Of a DNA stretch of 64,000 bases, positions 26,659-36,313 are shown piece after piece (position 1 is the first letter of the stretch; every line of letters begins with the position of its first letter). Below the pieces are notes generated by a model. The model searched no databases. It had not been told where the DNA came from and saw only the letters and a list, made by a program, of their open reading frames with translations. This DNA comes from Flammeovirga agarivorans. Lineage in GTDB: Bacteria > Bacteroidota > Bacteroidia > Cytophagales > Flammeovirgaceae. The stretch covers positions 124,001 through 188,000 of the forward strand of contig NZ_JABAIL010000012.1 of NCBI RefSeq assembly GCF_012641475.1. Reading direction: 5' to 3'. The position numbers were made by a program, and so were the translations under genes.

Positions 26659-28848
26659 TTAATCTGCTAATGTTATTGCTTCCCCATTCACTTCTGAGGT
26701 AATAACATATTGGTTCGATATCCATTTATATTTTGAATAAAAGGATTCGGCTAGCATGTGTATTCCCCAAAGCATTTCGGCTTTTGGGTTGGTCACTGTT
26801 GTGATTTTTATATTATGCGGATTCTCTGAACTATGAGAATATTCGAATAAAGCATAAAGCCCTGCCTCATCTAATAAATTAAGGGTTCCTTCTCCTCCTA
26901 ATCGCTCTGTAAGGTAATTTTGATACTCTTGCCCACTAATAGGAACCAACTTACCTTCTTTGATGTCTCTACGCTGTAACTCCAACTCTCCTAAAGCATA
27001 AATATATGCTTGTGCCAAGATAGCATCATAATAATCAATAGAGCCTTCAAATTGAATTCCTGGCCACTCCTCTCTTTTATCCATAAAGTTATTGATCCAA
27101 GTTAAGTGTTCCCACTCTCTAAAACGACTTGGATATTCCATCGCTAAAGTATCTAAGAGCCCCATATAATGCAGTACTCGTTTTCTTTCATCTGATATTG
27201 ACAAGAACTCTAAACCTCTGATAGAATCGATACCATCCTCGAAATATTTATCGATAACAGTCTGCTGAGAAATATTGATATTTTTAAAAATCAAAGCAGT
27301 ATCCAAATCTTGGTACTTGACAATTTCGTCACTCAAGTCTTTTACTAGAACATCTTGAGTATCGTTCAAGCGACCTGTAAAATAGGTACTGATCTCACTA
27401 TAATCATAATTTCTAAAGAACGGATGATTACTCGATAACTTTAATTGATCTTTATAATACTCCCCTCTAAAACCGTAATGCTGTTGAAATGGAATGTCTG
27501 ATAAATCATCTAAGTCTTGAATATGCAACCAGTATTTCATTGCTGATTCTGGGAAGGGCACATTAATACTGATTGTAATATCGGCAGATTGTTTATCGAT
27601 CTTAGACATTCGGTAAGCAATTGAACTTGCTAAAGGAGGTAACACTTTAGAATATAACTTTTGATTCAAGGTGATTGAATCCAACATATTTTGTTTACGA
27701 ATAACAATTTGTTGCTCGTTATAAATAGATTCTAAATCTGTATCATCGAAACCAGGAACTTTAATATTTTTCGGAGGATGTAACGCAACTGCATCCAAAA
27801 ATACAGGCATCGTCTTCTGTTTTTTCAGAATTTCTTTGATGATAAATGAATTGATATTTGAAACCCTTACACATCCACCAGAAAGAGCAAACCCTAATTG
27901 GTCTTCTCTATTAGTACCATGAATATATAACTGACGAATACCAGAATTACTATTATCAATAAAAGCAAAATCATCTTGTGACTTATCCAAGAACTTAGTA
28001 CCTGCAAGATCAACAAACTCTGACCCCATATTCTGACCAATTAAACCAAACTGATTTGTACAGATAAAAGCCTTCTCTTCTTTCGTTGATTTTCTGTAGA
28101 TATATTTTGCTTCGCCTTCGTATGTTTGACTATGAATCTTCCAAAAGAATCTTTTAGGTGAAGTTGTTTTAGTTCTTGATTGCCACCCCGGCTGTGAATA
28201 TTTTTCATAGATCATAAAATACCCGAGTGGTGTTTTTCCTGAGTCTTCCGTAAAACCAACTCCTTTCCATGCAGAAGAAATCGGAATTTCAACCAACTCT
28301 CCTGTAGACATATTAACCAAATATCCTTTCTGTCCTCCGACATTGGCCTTTGCAATATTACCAACAAAAGCATACCCTGATCGGATACCTTTGGTTTGTC
28401 GTAAATAAATAAATGCTTTGCTTAATTTCTGATGGATTAATTCAAAATCTTTCTCTTCCGACTCTTTAGATAATACTCTCATGCGACAGTATGCATTCTC
28501 AGTAAGCATCTGTCTTTGATGTTCCGTCATTTTGGGAAAGTTCTCATACAATTCATTGATGAACTGTTGGGTTAGAGAAGCTAAGCTTTCTGGCATTTTC
28601 TCTTTGGCATCGAAAAGCTCCTGCATACCTGTAGATGCACTTACAGCGACCAAGACTTCTTCAGACACCATCGCCCTAGAACTCACATAAACATCTTCAC
28701 CAGTAAGTTCTCTCCAATTAAAGTCTGGAGTATCAAAAATATCTTGACTACTTACGTCTGTTGTTTGTTGATGTGGAGCACAAGAATTCAAATAGAATAA
28801 ACCTATGAAAAGGTAAACAAGATAAGAGCATTTAACTTGCATATGCAT
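26659..28848 (-). CDS. L,D-transpeptidase (YkuD) family lipoprotein, large form
   Basis: A 729-residue protein with a lipoprotein signal (VYLFIGLFYLNSC, lipid on Cys). A YkuD catalytic domain at about residues 190-350 contains LYIHGTNREDQLGFALSGG followed by GCVRV, the His and Cys of the peptidoglycan cross-linking active site. It also has WKGVGFTEDSGKTPLGYFMI, typical of murein L,D-transpeptidases. The remaining 370 residues have no domain I can name, and contain a second acidic, tyrosine-rich region (SIDYYDAILAQAYIYALGEL). Much longer than the usual 150-500 residues for the family. Predicted role: 3-3 cross-links or protein attachment in the periplasm. Confidence 0.85.
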   Translation of the reverse strand: MHMQVKCSYLVYLFIGLFYLNSCAPHQQTTDVSSQDIFDTPDFNWRELTGEDVYVSSRAMVSEEVLVAVSASTGMQELFDAKEKMPESLASLTQQFINELYENFPKMTEHQRQMLTENAYCRMRVLSKESEEKDFELIHQKLSKAFIYLRQTKGIRSGYAFVGNIAKANVGGQKGYLVNMSTGELVEIPISSAWKGVGFTEDSGKTPLGYFMIYEKYSQPGWQSRTKTTSPKRFFWKIHSQTYEGEAKYIYRKSTKEEKAFICTNQFGLIGQNMGSEFVDLAGTKFLDKSQDDFAFIDNSNSGIRQLYIHGTNREDQLGFALSGGCVRVSNINSFIIKEILKKQKTMPVFLDAVALHPPKNIKVPGFDDTDLESIYNEQQIVIRKQNMLDSITLNQKLYSKVLPPLASSIAYRMSKIDKQSADITISINVPFPESAMKYWLHIQDLDDLSDIPFQQHYGFRGEYYKDQLKLSSNHPFFRNYDYSEISTYFTGRLNDTQDVLVKDLSDEIVKYQDLDTALIFKNINISQQTVIDKYFEDGIDSIRGLEFLSISDERKRVLHYMGLLDTLAMEYPSRFREWEHLTWINNFMDKREEWPGIQFEGSIDYYDAILAQAYIYALGELELQRRDIKEGKLVPISGQEYQNYLTERLGGEGTLNLLDEAGLYALFEYSHSSENPHNIKITTVTNPKAEMLWGIHMLAESFYSKYKWISNQYVITSEVNGEAITLAD

Positions 28849-28913
28849 TGATTTTATAGGAGTTAGTCTAAATAATTTATCATTATAGATTAAAAAATAA
28901 TGGATAGTAATTT

Positions 28914-28958
28914 AAAAAAAAATTGTCAAGAAGTAAGAATTTTCTCACTTCTTGACAA
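28914..28958 (-). terminator. Terminator of the SDF-solute-binding fusion gene
   Basis: A long near-perfect stem: TTGTCAAGAAGT (from 28923) pairs with ACTTCTTGACAA (ending 28958). On the minus strand it is followed by a T run. Confidence 0.9.
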
Positions 28959-28962
28959 TTAA

Positions 28963-31164
28963 TTAGTCTACCCAATGTAAAACATCTTTTATTACACTCC
29001 AATGTTCCTGTCTTCTCAGCTGATCATCACCCAGAATCCAGTAATCATAGAAGCGTTGTATTGTTCCATCTTTCTTATTGACTTCTATCCAATCTGTAAC
29101 AAAATTAGCCATTGCCTCATCATTATTACCTACAGGATAGGCAAGTGGTAAGGTAATTTTATAAGGCAGTGGATTGGCAATTTGACATTCTGGATAAAGT
29201 AATGTCAAAGCGGCTCCTCTTTCAGCACTGGTTAATAATCCATCTAGGTGTGGCTCAACTCCAGGTTGCTGTTTAAAAAATTGATTTACCGAATCCAACC
29301 TTACACCTTTGGCATTTGGGAAGTAATTCAAGAATTTTTTAGCGACATCACTCCTCTCAAAATATCCTATGGTGAAAGAATCTAATGCTGCAGTTTTCTC
29401 ATATGATTTATAAGCATCGTCATGATCTTTTACCACCAATGCCATGGTTACATCTAGATAAGGCTTAGAGAAAGACAACTCCGCCGAATATTGCGTCGAC
29501 ATAAAAATATCAGACATTACAATATCGAAATGATCTTTCCCTAACTCTTCTGGCATATCGCCAATAGTAATCGGTACAAACTCTAATTCTACATCCAAAG
29601 CAGAACCTAATTCATGAGCCATATCAATACCAAACCCTACCAACTCACCTTTTGCATTGAAATAACTAAAAGGGATTTCATCTTCATAAAAACCTACCCT
29701 TAATTTTTTTCTACGCTTTATTCTTTCCAATACTGTTTCACCTTCCATTAATGGATCAGGGTTGGGAACTGATTCAGGTAAAACTGTAAAAGGAACGAGA
29801 TTATGTATTAGCTGCATATTTGCAATTACTTGATCATTCTTATAGGCATCTTTCAAGGAATAAGCCAAGAAGATCCTAAGAGGGATTAGAGTGGCTACAA
29901 AGAGACCAACAGTCACGGCCAAACTAAACAATACTTTACTTTTCTTTATTTTAAAGAATCCATGTGCAGATGAAGTTGTAAGAATAGTCAATGTAATTAA
30001 GTGCATGGCTCCTAATACTACTCTTACTCTATCTGTAAATACCGTAGATACAACGAAGAGTTGGAACATATCTTTCGGGATTTTCAGTAGATCCAACATA
30101 AATGGAATACCCGTCACCGGAGCAACAAAACTACTTAATAGCGTAGCTCCAACGAATACCGGAGTATCTTTAAGTGCAATTCCACTACCTATAAACCAAG
30201 CAGCAAAAGGAACAAATATAAAAATCACCAAGGTACCTAAGTTGGGAAATGGATAGGCTAATGGCATTAAAATATCTATACCAGCATTGTTTTCTTCGTT
30301 ATCTAACTCATATTTCTTGAATAACTCTTTTACGTCTTCTATCAACTGAGGAAGTACAACAATAATTTTACCTGTGGCAAATATTGTAATTAGAGTAGCT
30401 TTAGTATACTTAAAAACATCCTTGTATTTGAATGGAGTACATGAAGAAATAATCATAGGCAACACCCAAAATACCATAATGATCACCGCGACAAGATATG
30501 TAAGCAAGTAAGCCTGCATTTTTCCTAACTCATCTAAAGTCATTGTACCCGCTGTACTTGCTGCAATGGCAAATACCCCACTTGGTGTTAGTTTTACTAC
30601 TAGTTTGTTTACTTGGTTTAATGCTTTGTTAAAGGCATCCAAACTATGCAGTAACATTTCTTTATCCTTACCTTTTATCTGCATTACGCCAATACCCACA
30701 AGAATACTGAACAGTACCACTGCTGGCACTTTACTTTCTGCTAAAGAGAAAAAGGGATTAGAAGGAATATATAACTCAAGGAAATCAATTTCTGGAGGGG
30801 GAGCGACAAAACTGGTACTAAAGAAATTGGCTGATTTCCATTCTGGAAATGCAAAAGGTAAAATCAATACCACTGTAAGCCCTATTGCCAACAGTATTGC
30901 TAGAAACTTAATTCCCTGAATAATTAATTTTCGACCTTCTTCTAATGATAGTCTACCAATATTTACGATTAATGAAAAAACGATATACGGTAAAACGGTC
31001 ATCTGAAGTAGACCAATAAATGCATCACCTAAAATACTAAGGTGTTTACAATACTCTCCAAAAAATAGACCTACAGCAACTCCACTAAAAAGACCAATAA
31101 GGATTTTAGTCGATAAAGTCATTGGCTTTTTTTCTTTGACTTCAGTAGATGAGTTAAATGACAT
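28963..31164 (-). CDS. SDF-family (DAACS) membrane domain fused to an extracellular solute-binding domain
   Basis: A 733-residue protein. Residues about 15-400 are a dicarboxylate/amino acid:cation symporter fold, an extra TM lies at about 410-436, and residues 476-725 are a family 3 solute-binding domain (KLRVGFYEDEIPFSYFNAKG, ELVGFGIDMAHELG, MSDIFMSTQYSAELSFSKPY). The symporter core is strongly altered. The serine-rich HP1 motif is replaced by ATGKIIVVLP (263-272), the NMDGT motif reads PNLGT (307-311), and TM8 keeps the D and R (TDRVR, 377-381) but has Gly for the substrate Asn. A normal SDF paralog lies immediately upstream at 31327. It could be a transporter with a built-in capture domain or a sensor; which one is not decidable from sequence. 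Confidence 0.88.
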   Translation of the reverse strand: MSFNSSTEVKEKKPMTLSTKILIGLFSGVAVGLFFGEYCKHLSILGDAFIGLLQMTVLPYIVFSLIVNIGRLSLEEGRKLIIQGIKFLAILLAIGLTVVLILPFAFPEWKSANFFSTSFVAPPPEIDFLELYIPSNPFFSLAESKVPAVVLFSILVGIGVMQIKGKDKEMLLHSLDAFNKALNQVNKLVVKLTPSGVFAIAASTAGTMTLDELGKMQAYLLTYLVAVIIMVFWVLPMIISSCTPFKYKDVFKYTKATLITIFATGKIIVVLPQLIEDVKELFKKYELDNEENNAGIDILMPLAYPFPNLGTLVIFIFVPFAAWFIGSGIALKDTPVFVGATLLSSFVAPVTGIPFMLDLLKIPKDMFQLFVVSTVFTDRVRVVLGAMHLITLTILTTSSAHGFFKIKKSKVLFSLAVTVGLFVATLIPLRIFLAYSLKDAYKNDQVIANMQLIHNLVPFTVLPESVPNPDPLMEGETVLERIKRRKKLRVGFYEDEIPFSYFNAKGELVGFGIDMAHELGSALDVELEFVPITIGDMPEELGKDHFDIVMSDIFMSTQYSAELSFSKPYLDVTMALVVKDHDDAYKSYEKTAALDSFTIGYFERSDVAKKFLNYFPNAKGVRLDSVNQFFKQQPGVEPHLDGLLTSAERGAALTLLYPECQIANPLPYKITLPLAYPVGNNDEAMANFVTDWIEVNKKDGTIQRFYDYWILGDDQLRRQEHWSVIKDVLHWVD

Positions 31165-31239
31165 AAAAATTGAGTGTAGTTATTAAAGCTGTTACAGAGT
31201 ACAAAAAAATTATCTGTAAATCTTGTCGTACAATTTAGA

Positions 31240-31282
31240 AAAAAATAAAATAAGGCTACCCTTTATTAAAAAAGAGTAGCCT
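31240..31282 (-). terminator. Probable terminator of the SDF symporter gene
   Basis: AGGCTAC (31253-31259) pairs with GTAGCCT (31276-31282). On the minus strand a T-rich but interrupted tract follows. Confidence 0.65.
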
Positions 31283-31326
31283 ATTTTTTTATATCTTTTT
31301 TAGCTCTTTAAGCTTTTTATTCACCT

Positions 31327-32562
31327 TTATGATTGATTCTCTACAGTTGTAGATCCCATATTATCAATTTTCTCCATAACAACAGCACAAGAAGCATCGC
31401 CTGTGATGTTTACAGCGGTTCTGAACATATCAAATATTCTATCTACACCAAAAATAAGCGGTAAAGCCTCTACAGGTATCCCTACAGCCATTAAGACCGC
31501 TACAGATAACAAAGTAGGCCCGGGAACTCCTGCTGTCCCTACAGCACCTAATACAGAGACAATTGCAATAGCAATATAATCTCCGAACCCTAATGGGATA
31601 TTATATAATTGAGCAAAGAAGATAGCAACCATTGGATTAAACACTGCATTTCCTGCCATATTTACAGTCGCACCTAAGGGTAATACAAAAGAGGAAATTG
31701 ATTTTTTCACTCCCATATTATCACATGCTTCATAATTTAATGGCAAAGTTGCTAAAGATGAAGCAGAAGATATGGCGAAGATCTGAGGTGTCATCATCTC
31801 TTTAAAAAACTTCTTCGCAGATACATTACTAAATAAATGGACAAAAGCACCAAACATAGGATACGCCACGATTAGTAGAGCGACCATGTATAAAATAAAC
31901 AATTGACCAATACTTGATAGTACATCAAAGCCAAAAGTTCCAACAGCATCAGCCATTAGTGATAATACTCCAAACGGAGCAATCCACATCACTTTGATAA
32001 TCATCCAAGTTAATACATCATTGATTCCTTCAATCGTTTTGCTTACTAACTCTCTCTTTTCATCAGGAAGTTTACCAATTCCTACTCCAAAGAATAATGA
32101 GAAAAGAATAATTTGTAAAATTGAACCCTCAGTTAGTGATCTAAATGGATTGGCTGGAATAGCTCCTAGCATGGTATCCCAAAAACCTGCAACTTCACCT
32201 TTTGATACTAATGATGAGTCCATCATATCTTTCGCGAGGTCTGAAATATCTAATCCAGAACCCGGTTTGAACAGAACAGGAAATATAATCCCAAAAAATA
32301 CAGCAATGAATGAGGTTAATCCAAAGTAACCAAAAGTAAGCGTACCAATTTTCCCTGCATTTTTTGATTGCCCTAATGCCTGTGCTCCCATAATGATTGA
32401 AAAGAACACTAATGGAACAACCAACATCGATAGTAGTTTGATAAAAATTTTCCCTACAGGTGCAATTACAGATACATCTTCACCGAAAATAGCACCCAGT
32501 GCTGCTCCTAATACCATGGCAATTAGAATAGCAACCCCTAGGTCAATTTTAAAGAATTTCAT
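31327..32562 (-). CDS. Dicarboxylate/amino acid:cation symporter (SDF family)
   Basis: A 411-residue integral membrane transporter with the normal SDF motifs: ISSASSLATLP (HP1 serine-rich), LGATVNMAGNAVFN (TM7), GTAGVPGPTLL (HP2), and FDMFRTAVNITGDA (TM8 Asp, Arg and Asn). Couples Na+ or H+ entry to uptake of a dicarboxylate or acidic/neutral amino acid; the exact substrate cannot be read. It is 162 bp upstream of the fused SDF gene on the same strand, with a probable terminator between. Confidence 0.92.
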   Translation of the reverse strand: MKFFKIDLGVAILIAMVLGAALGAIFGEDVSVIAPVGKIFIKLLSMLVVPLVFFSIIMGAQALGQSKNAGKIGTLTFGYFGLTSFIAVFFGIIFPVLFKPGSGLDISDLAKDMMDSSLVSKGEVAGFWDTMLGAIPANPFRSLTEGSILQIILFSLFFGVGIGKLPDEKRELVSKTIEGINDVLTWMIIKVMWIAPFGVLSLMADAVGTFGFDVLSSIGQLFILYMVALLIVAYPMFGAFVHLFSNVSAKKFFKEMMTPQIFAISSASSLATLPLNYEACDNMGVKKSISSFVLPLGATVNMAGNAVFNPMVAIFFAQLYNIPLGFGDYIAIAIVSVLGAVGTAGVPGPTLLSVAVLMAVGIPVEALPLIFGVDRIFDMFRTAVNITGDASCAVVMEKIDNMGSTTVENQS

Positions 32563-32672
32563 ATGATAAGTTTAAATAAATATTATATGCTAAAAATAGA
32601 TGTTTGACTTTAAATTATTAGCATTCTGATTGTTATTGCTTTTAAATAGTTCGGTTTCTAAAAATTGGGCAT

Positions 32673-32704
32673 AAAAAAAACCCCATCACTTTCAGTAACA
32701 GGGT
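32673..32704 (-). terminator. Terminator of the 32739 lipoprotein gene
   Basis: On the minus strand ACCCTGTTACT pairs with AGTGATGGGGT with several wobbles around a 3-nt loop (32680-32704), followed by eight Ts. Confidence 0.75.
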
Positions 32705-32738
32705 CTAAATTTCAATAAGTCTTTACAATCTAAATCCT

Positions 32739-33149
32739 TTATTGCTTATCAAACACATAAGTGTAAGTTGTTTCCGTTTCTTTTACTCTAGCAGAAGAAG
32801 TTACTTCAGTGTAAACTAAAGATACAGTTGCAGCATCTCCAGTGATTGAAGTAGCGTCATCCCAACCTAAGTCAGCAAATTCTGTAGCTGAGAAAGTAGT
32901 GTTAGAGAAGCCAGAAGGCATTGGCCATGATGCATCATAACCTGAAACAGTCACATTTCCACTCGATGTATCTACCGTTAATTTGAAGTCTGCAGTAACT
33001 TCTGCTGGGTTTGTAGATGAAGGATTCGCAGCATAAACTACAGTAGTAGTACCTGGATCCGGATCATCACTACCTCCACAACTAGTCACCATCGCTATTA
33101 GTCCAATTAACGAAAAGAATAGAATTGTTTTTTTCCAAATGTTTTTCAT
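32739..33149 (-). CDS. Small lipoprotein of unknown function
   Basis: A 136-residue protein with a lipoprotein signal (FFSLIGLIAMVTSC) followed by a GGSDDPDPG acidic, proline-containing linker, as often seen in Bacteroidota surface-exported lipoproteins. The mature part is Thr/Ser/Val-rich and likely a small beta-sandwich (ADFKLTVDTSSGNVTVSGYD). Function unknown. Confidence 0.75.
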   Translation of the reverse strand: MKNIWKKTILFFSLIGLIAMVTSCGGSDDPDPGTTTVVYAANPSSTNPAEVTADFKLTVDTSSGNVTVSGYDASWPMPSGFSNTTFSATEFADLGWDDATSITGDAATVSLVYTEVTSSARVKETETTYTYVFDKQ

Positions 33150-33231
33150 TACAATAGATTTTATAAGTTTTAGAATGTAATAGAGACAATTGAAATAAGG
33201 AGACCGACGTTAGCAAATATAATATAAGTTA

Positions 33232-33852
33232 TTATATTTTAAAGCTTTCCACTGAAATAATTTCATCACAGTGCTCATATTCATAGGTTTGATTACTACA
33301 GATTACCACTAACCTATCGTTACTTACCTGAGGTAACCATGATTGATACCAATCGATATTTTTCTGGTCTAGATTGGAAGTTGGCTCATCTAAAAACAGT
33401 ATTTCTGACTCTGTAAAAAAGGCCAAAGCCAGCTTTAGCTTTTGTTTCATACCTGATGAAAAATCTTGTATCTGCTTATTTTTTGCAGACTCAAACCCTA
33501 ATGTTTCGATGATTTCATCAATAGACTTTGTCATTTTTTTTAGTGAAGTATGAAAAGTCAGTTGTTCCAGCAAAGTATACTCTTCAATCAACTCTGTATA
33601 AGGACCTGCTAACACTAAATATCTCCATATCTCCTCTACACCAACGGTTTTATGCTTCGTCTCATAAATGATTTTACCTTTAGAAGGGTCTGCTACTCCA
33701 GATAATATTTTTAGCAAAGTCGATTTACCACTGCCATTACCTCCTGTAATTGCATATGATTTTCCACTTTCTAATGTGTAATCTATCCCTCTAAATATCC
33801 ATTCTCTTGCAAACTTTTTACCTAAACCTTCTAATGTAATCTTCATTTCCAA
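33232..33852 (-). CDS. ABC transporter ATP-binding protein, orphan
   Basis: A 206-residue ATPase with ITGGNGSGKSTLLKILSG (Walker A), FSSGMKQKLKLALAFF (signature) and ILFLDEPTSNLD (Walker B). Short, CcmA-like size. No permease gene is adjacent; upstream, beyond a terminator, is lpxA. It may work with a permease encoded elsewhere. Partner and substrate unknown. Confidence 0.88.
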   Translation of the reverse strand: MEMKITLEGLGKKFAREWIFRGIDYTLESGKSYAITGGNGSGKSTLLKILSGVADPSKGKIIYETKHKTVGVEEIWRYLVLAGPYTELIEEYTLLEQLTFHTSLKKMTKSIDEIIETLGFESAKNKQIQDFSSGMKQKLKLALAFFTESEILFLDEPTSNLDQKNIDWYQSWLPQVSNDRLVVICSNQTYEYEHCDEIISVESFKI

Positions 33853-33891
33853 AAGCCTATTTATCGCTTGTAATATGTAAAGTCTTTGAAT

Positions 33892-33924
33892 AAAAAAACC
33901 ATCTTCTCTATCGAAAAGATGGTT
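33892..33924 (-). terminator. Terminator after lpxA
   Basis: AACCATCTT (33897-33905) pairs with AAGATGGTT (33916-33924), followed on the minus strand by a T run. It separates the lipid A cluster from the ABC gene. Confidence 0.88.
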
Positions 33925-33946
33925 AGAATATTTTTATATCAATAGC

Positions 33947-34741
33947 TTAGTATCCTTTAATGATACCACGCTCCGAATTTTTCAAGAATTCTAAGATCGC
34001 ATCTCTCTCTTCTGAAGGATCTACTTCTTCTTCAAGCTGACGCATAGATTCAGCCATAGTAAAACCTCGAGTATAGATTAAGCGATACATTTCATGAACT
34101 TCTTGCAATGCCTCACTCTCAAATCCTCTTCTTCTTAAACCTACAGAGTTAATACCACAGTAACTTAATGGCTCTCTTGCAGCTTTAACAAATGGAGGAA
34201 CATCTTTTCTTACAAGAGACCCTCCAGCAATAAATGCATGTGATCCAATCTTCACAAATTGATGAACAGCAGCAGTACCTGCAATAATTACATGATCAGC
34301 AATTTCAACATGACCTGCAATTTGAGTAGAATTAGAAAGAATACAGTTATCACCCATAATTACATCATGAGCAATATGAACGTAAGCCATCAACATACAG
34401 TTGCTACCTACTACTGTTTTCATTTTATCCGTAGTACCGCGACTAACAGTCACACATTCTCTTAAAGTTGTATTGTCGCCAATGTAAGTAAGCGTCTTTT
34501 CTCCTTGAAACTTCAGGTCTTGAGGAACACCTGAAATCACAGCACCAGGAAATACTTTTACGTTTTTTCCTAGACGAGCACCGTCCATAATGACCGCATT
34601 AGGGCCAATCCAAGTACCTTCTCCAATTTCAACATCACCTTCAATTGTAGCAAAAGGTTCCACTACCACACTATCTGCAATTTTTGCATCAGGGTGGATA
34701 TTGGTCATTGGATATTTTTCAGTGTAAGGATTTTTTGACAT
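33947..34741 (-). CDS. lpxA: UDP-N-acetylglucosamine acyltransferase LpxA
   Basis: A 264-residue left-handed beta-helix acyltransferase catalysing the first step of lipid A synthesis. Hexapeptide repeats run from about residue 10 to 185. The catalytic histidine is in AYVHIAHDVIMGDNCI, and the C-terminal helical part contains NSVGLRRRGFESEALQEVHE, typical of LpxA rather than LpxD. It ends the lpxD-lpxC/fabZ-lpxA run, 89 bp after the fusion gene. Confidence 0.95.
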   Translation of the reverse strand: MSKNPYTEKYPMTNIHPDAKIADSVVVEPFATIEGDVEIGEGTWIGPNAVIMDGARLGKNVKVFPGAVISGVPQDLKFQGEKTLTYIGDNTTLRECVTVSRGTTDKMKTVVGSNCMLMAYVHIAHDVIMGDNCILSNSTQIAGHVEIADHVIIAGTAAVHQFVKIGSHAFIAGGSLVRKDVPPFVKAAREPLSYCGINSVGLRRRGFESEALQEVHEMYRLIYTRGFTMAESMRQLEEEVDPSEERDAILEFLKNSERGIIKGY

Positions 34742-34830
34742 CGTTTAAATCGTGATGAGTTATTCTTACAGTAATTTGCAAGAAAAGGACGAGTAAACGA
34801 ATTATTTCATTTACTCCTCCCTAATTATTT

Positions 34831-36231
34831 TTAAGCGTTATTATCTTTTTTTACTAATGAGGCAGTCATGATCGCTTCTGTTACTAGTTTATCACCAACA
34901 TAAGCTTGACCCTTCATCTTAGCAATACCTCTTCTGATTGGCATTAATAATTCACATTTGATAATTAATGTATCACCCGGCATTACCATTCTTCTGAACT
35001 TACACTCTTCAACACCTACAAAGTATGTCCAATAATTTGATGGGTTGTCTACTGTGTTCAATACTAAGATACCACCAGTTTGTCCCATTGCTTCAATCTG
35101 AAGTACACCCGGCATTACTGGGTTGCTAGGGAAGTGACCTGCAAAGAATTCTTCGTTGATAGTTACGTTTTTGATACCAATAACATAATTATCTGTCAAT
35201 TCTGTAATTTTATCTACAAGTCTGAATGGATATCTGTGAGGTAACATTTCCTCAATTTGATTCACATCATAAACTGCAGGCTGTAATGGATCGTAAGTAG
35301 GTACATTCTTACGAGCTGATTTTAACATTAAGCTCTTTAACTTACGAGCAAAGGCTACGTTTGCTGCATGACCAGGTCTTGCTGCTAAAATTTGACCCTT
35401 AATAGGACGACCCACTAACGCTAAGTCACCTACCATATCTAATAGTTTATGACGAGCAGGTTCATTTGGATGACGTAGTTCTACGTTATTCAAAATACCT
35501 TCTTCTGCTACTTCAACACTTGGTAATTCAAATAATTCCGCTAACTCATCTAAAGTTTCTGGCGAAACCACTTGGTCTACTACTACAATAGCATTGTTGA
35601 AGTTACCACCTTTGATAAGGTTTGCTTTACGTAAAGCTTCTACTTCATGTAAGAAACAGAAAGTTCTTGATGAAGCAATTTCAGCAGCAAAATCTTCAAT
35701 GTTATTTAAAGCGGCATGCTGAGAACCTAATACTGGTGAATTATAATCTACCATTACTGTTAATCTGTAATCGTTTAACGGTAATGCTGCGATTTCTACT
35801 TTTCTATCATCTTCTTTGTAAAATACACCTTCTGGTACTTCAAAGAAGTTACGTAACATAGATTGCTCTTCTAAGCCCACTTCCATTAAAGCTTCTACGA
35901 ACTTAATAGAACTACCTTCCATAATTGGAGGTTCAGGACCATCGATTTGAATCAATACGTTATCGATTTGTAAACCTACTAATGCGGCTAAAACATGTTC
36001 AACAGTATTTACTCTTGCACCATCTTGTTCGATTGTTGTACCTCTTGATACGTCTACAACGTTGTCTACATCACAATCAACGATTGGTTGACCTTCGATA
36101 TCAACTCTTTGGAACTTATATCCGTGATTAACTTCTGCAGGTAAAAATACCATTTTACTAATGGCTCCTGTGTGGATTCCAACGCCTTCAACGGTCACTG
36201 GTGCTTTAATTGTATGCTGTTTCGTATACAT
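34831..36231 (-). CDS. lpxC/fabZ: Bifunctional UDP-3-O-acyl-GlcNAc deacetylase / 3-hydroxyacyl-ACP dehydratase
   Basis: A 466-residue fusion. Residues 1 to about 300 are LpxC, the zinc deacetylase committing UDP-acyl-GlcNAc to lipid A (QHTIKAPVTVEGVGIHTG, NTVEHVLAALVGLQIDN, RHKLLDMVGDLALVG). Residues about 315-466 are FabZ (LPHRYPFRLVDKI, FAGHFPSNPVMPGVLQIEAM). The fusion is characteristic of Bacteroidota and links lipid A with fatty-acid synthesis, which compete for the same hydroxyacyl-ACP. Confidence 0.96.
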   Translation of the reverse strand: MYTKQHTIKAPVTVEGVGIHTGAISKMVFLPAEVNHGYKFQRVDIEGQPIVDCDVDNVVDVSRGTTIEQDGARVNTVEHVLAALVGLQIDNVLIQIDGPEPPIMEGSSIKFVEALMEVGLEEQSMLRNFFEVPEGVFYKEDDRKVEIAALPLNDYRLTVMVDYNSPVLGSQHAALNNIEDFAAEIASSRTFCFLHEVEALRKANLIKGGNFNNAIVVVDQVVSPETLDELAELFELPSVEVAEEGILNNVELRHPNEPARHKLLDMVGDLALVGRPIKGQILAARPGHAANVAFARKLKSLMLKSARKNVPTYDPLQPAVYDVNQIEEMLPHRYPFRLVDKITELTDNYVIGIKNVTINEEFFAGHFPSNPVMPGVLQIEAMGQTGGILVLNTVDNPSNYWTYFVGVEECKFRRMVMPGDTLIIKCELLMPIRRGIAKMKGQAYVGDKLVTEAIMTASLVKKDNNA

Positions 36232-36313
36232 TATCTATATAGATTTAGCAATTTTTCTTGCCGTACTACTTGGTTATTTCTTTTATTAAATTTCGCGATT
36301 GTTACCAATGCGA

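Noticed and set aside
29891-30919. Plus-strand ORFs of 117-121 residues inside the SDF fusion gene
   Set aside because: Antisense shadows of a clear transporter gene, with no motif or start context.
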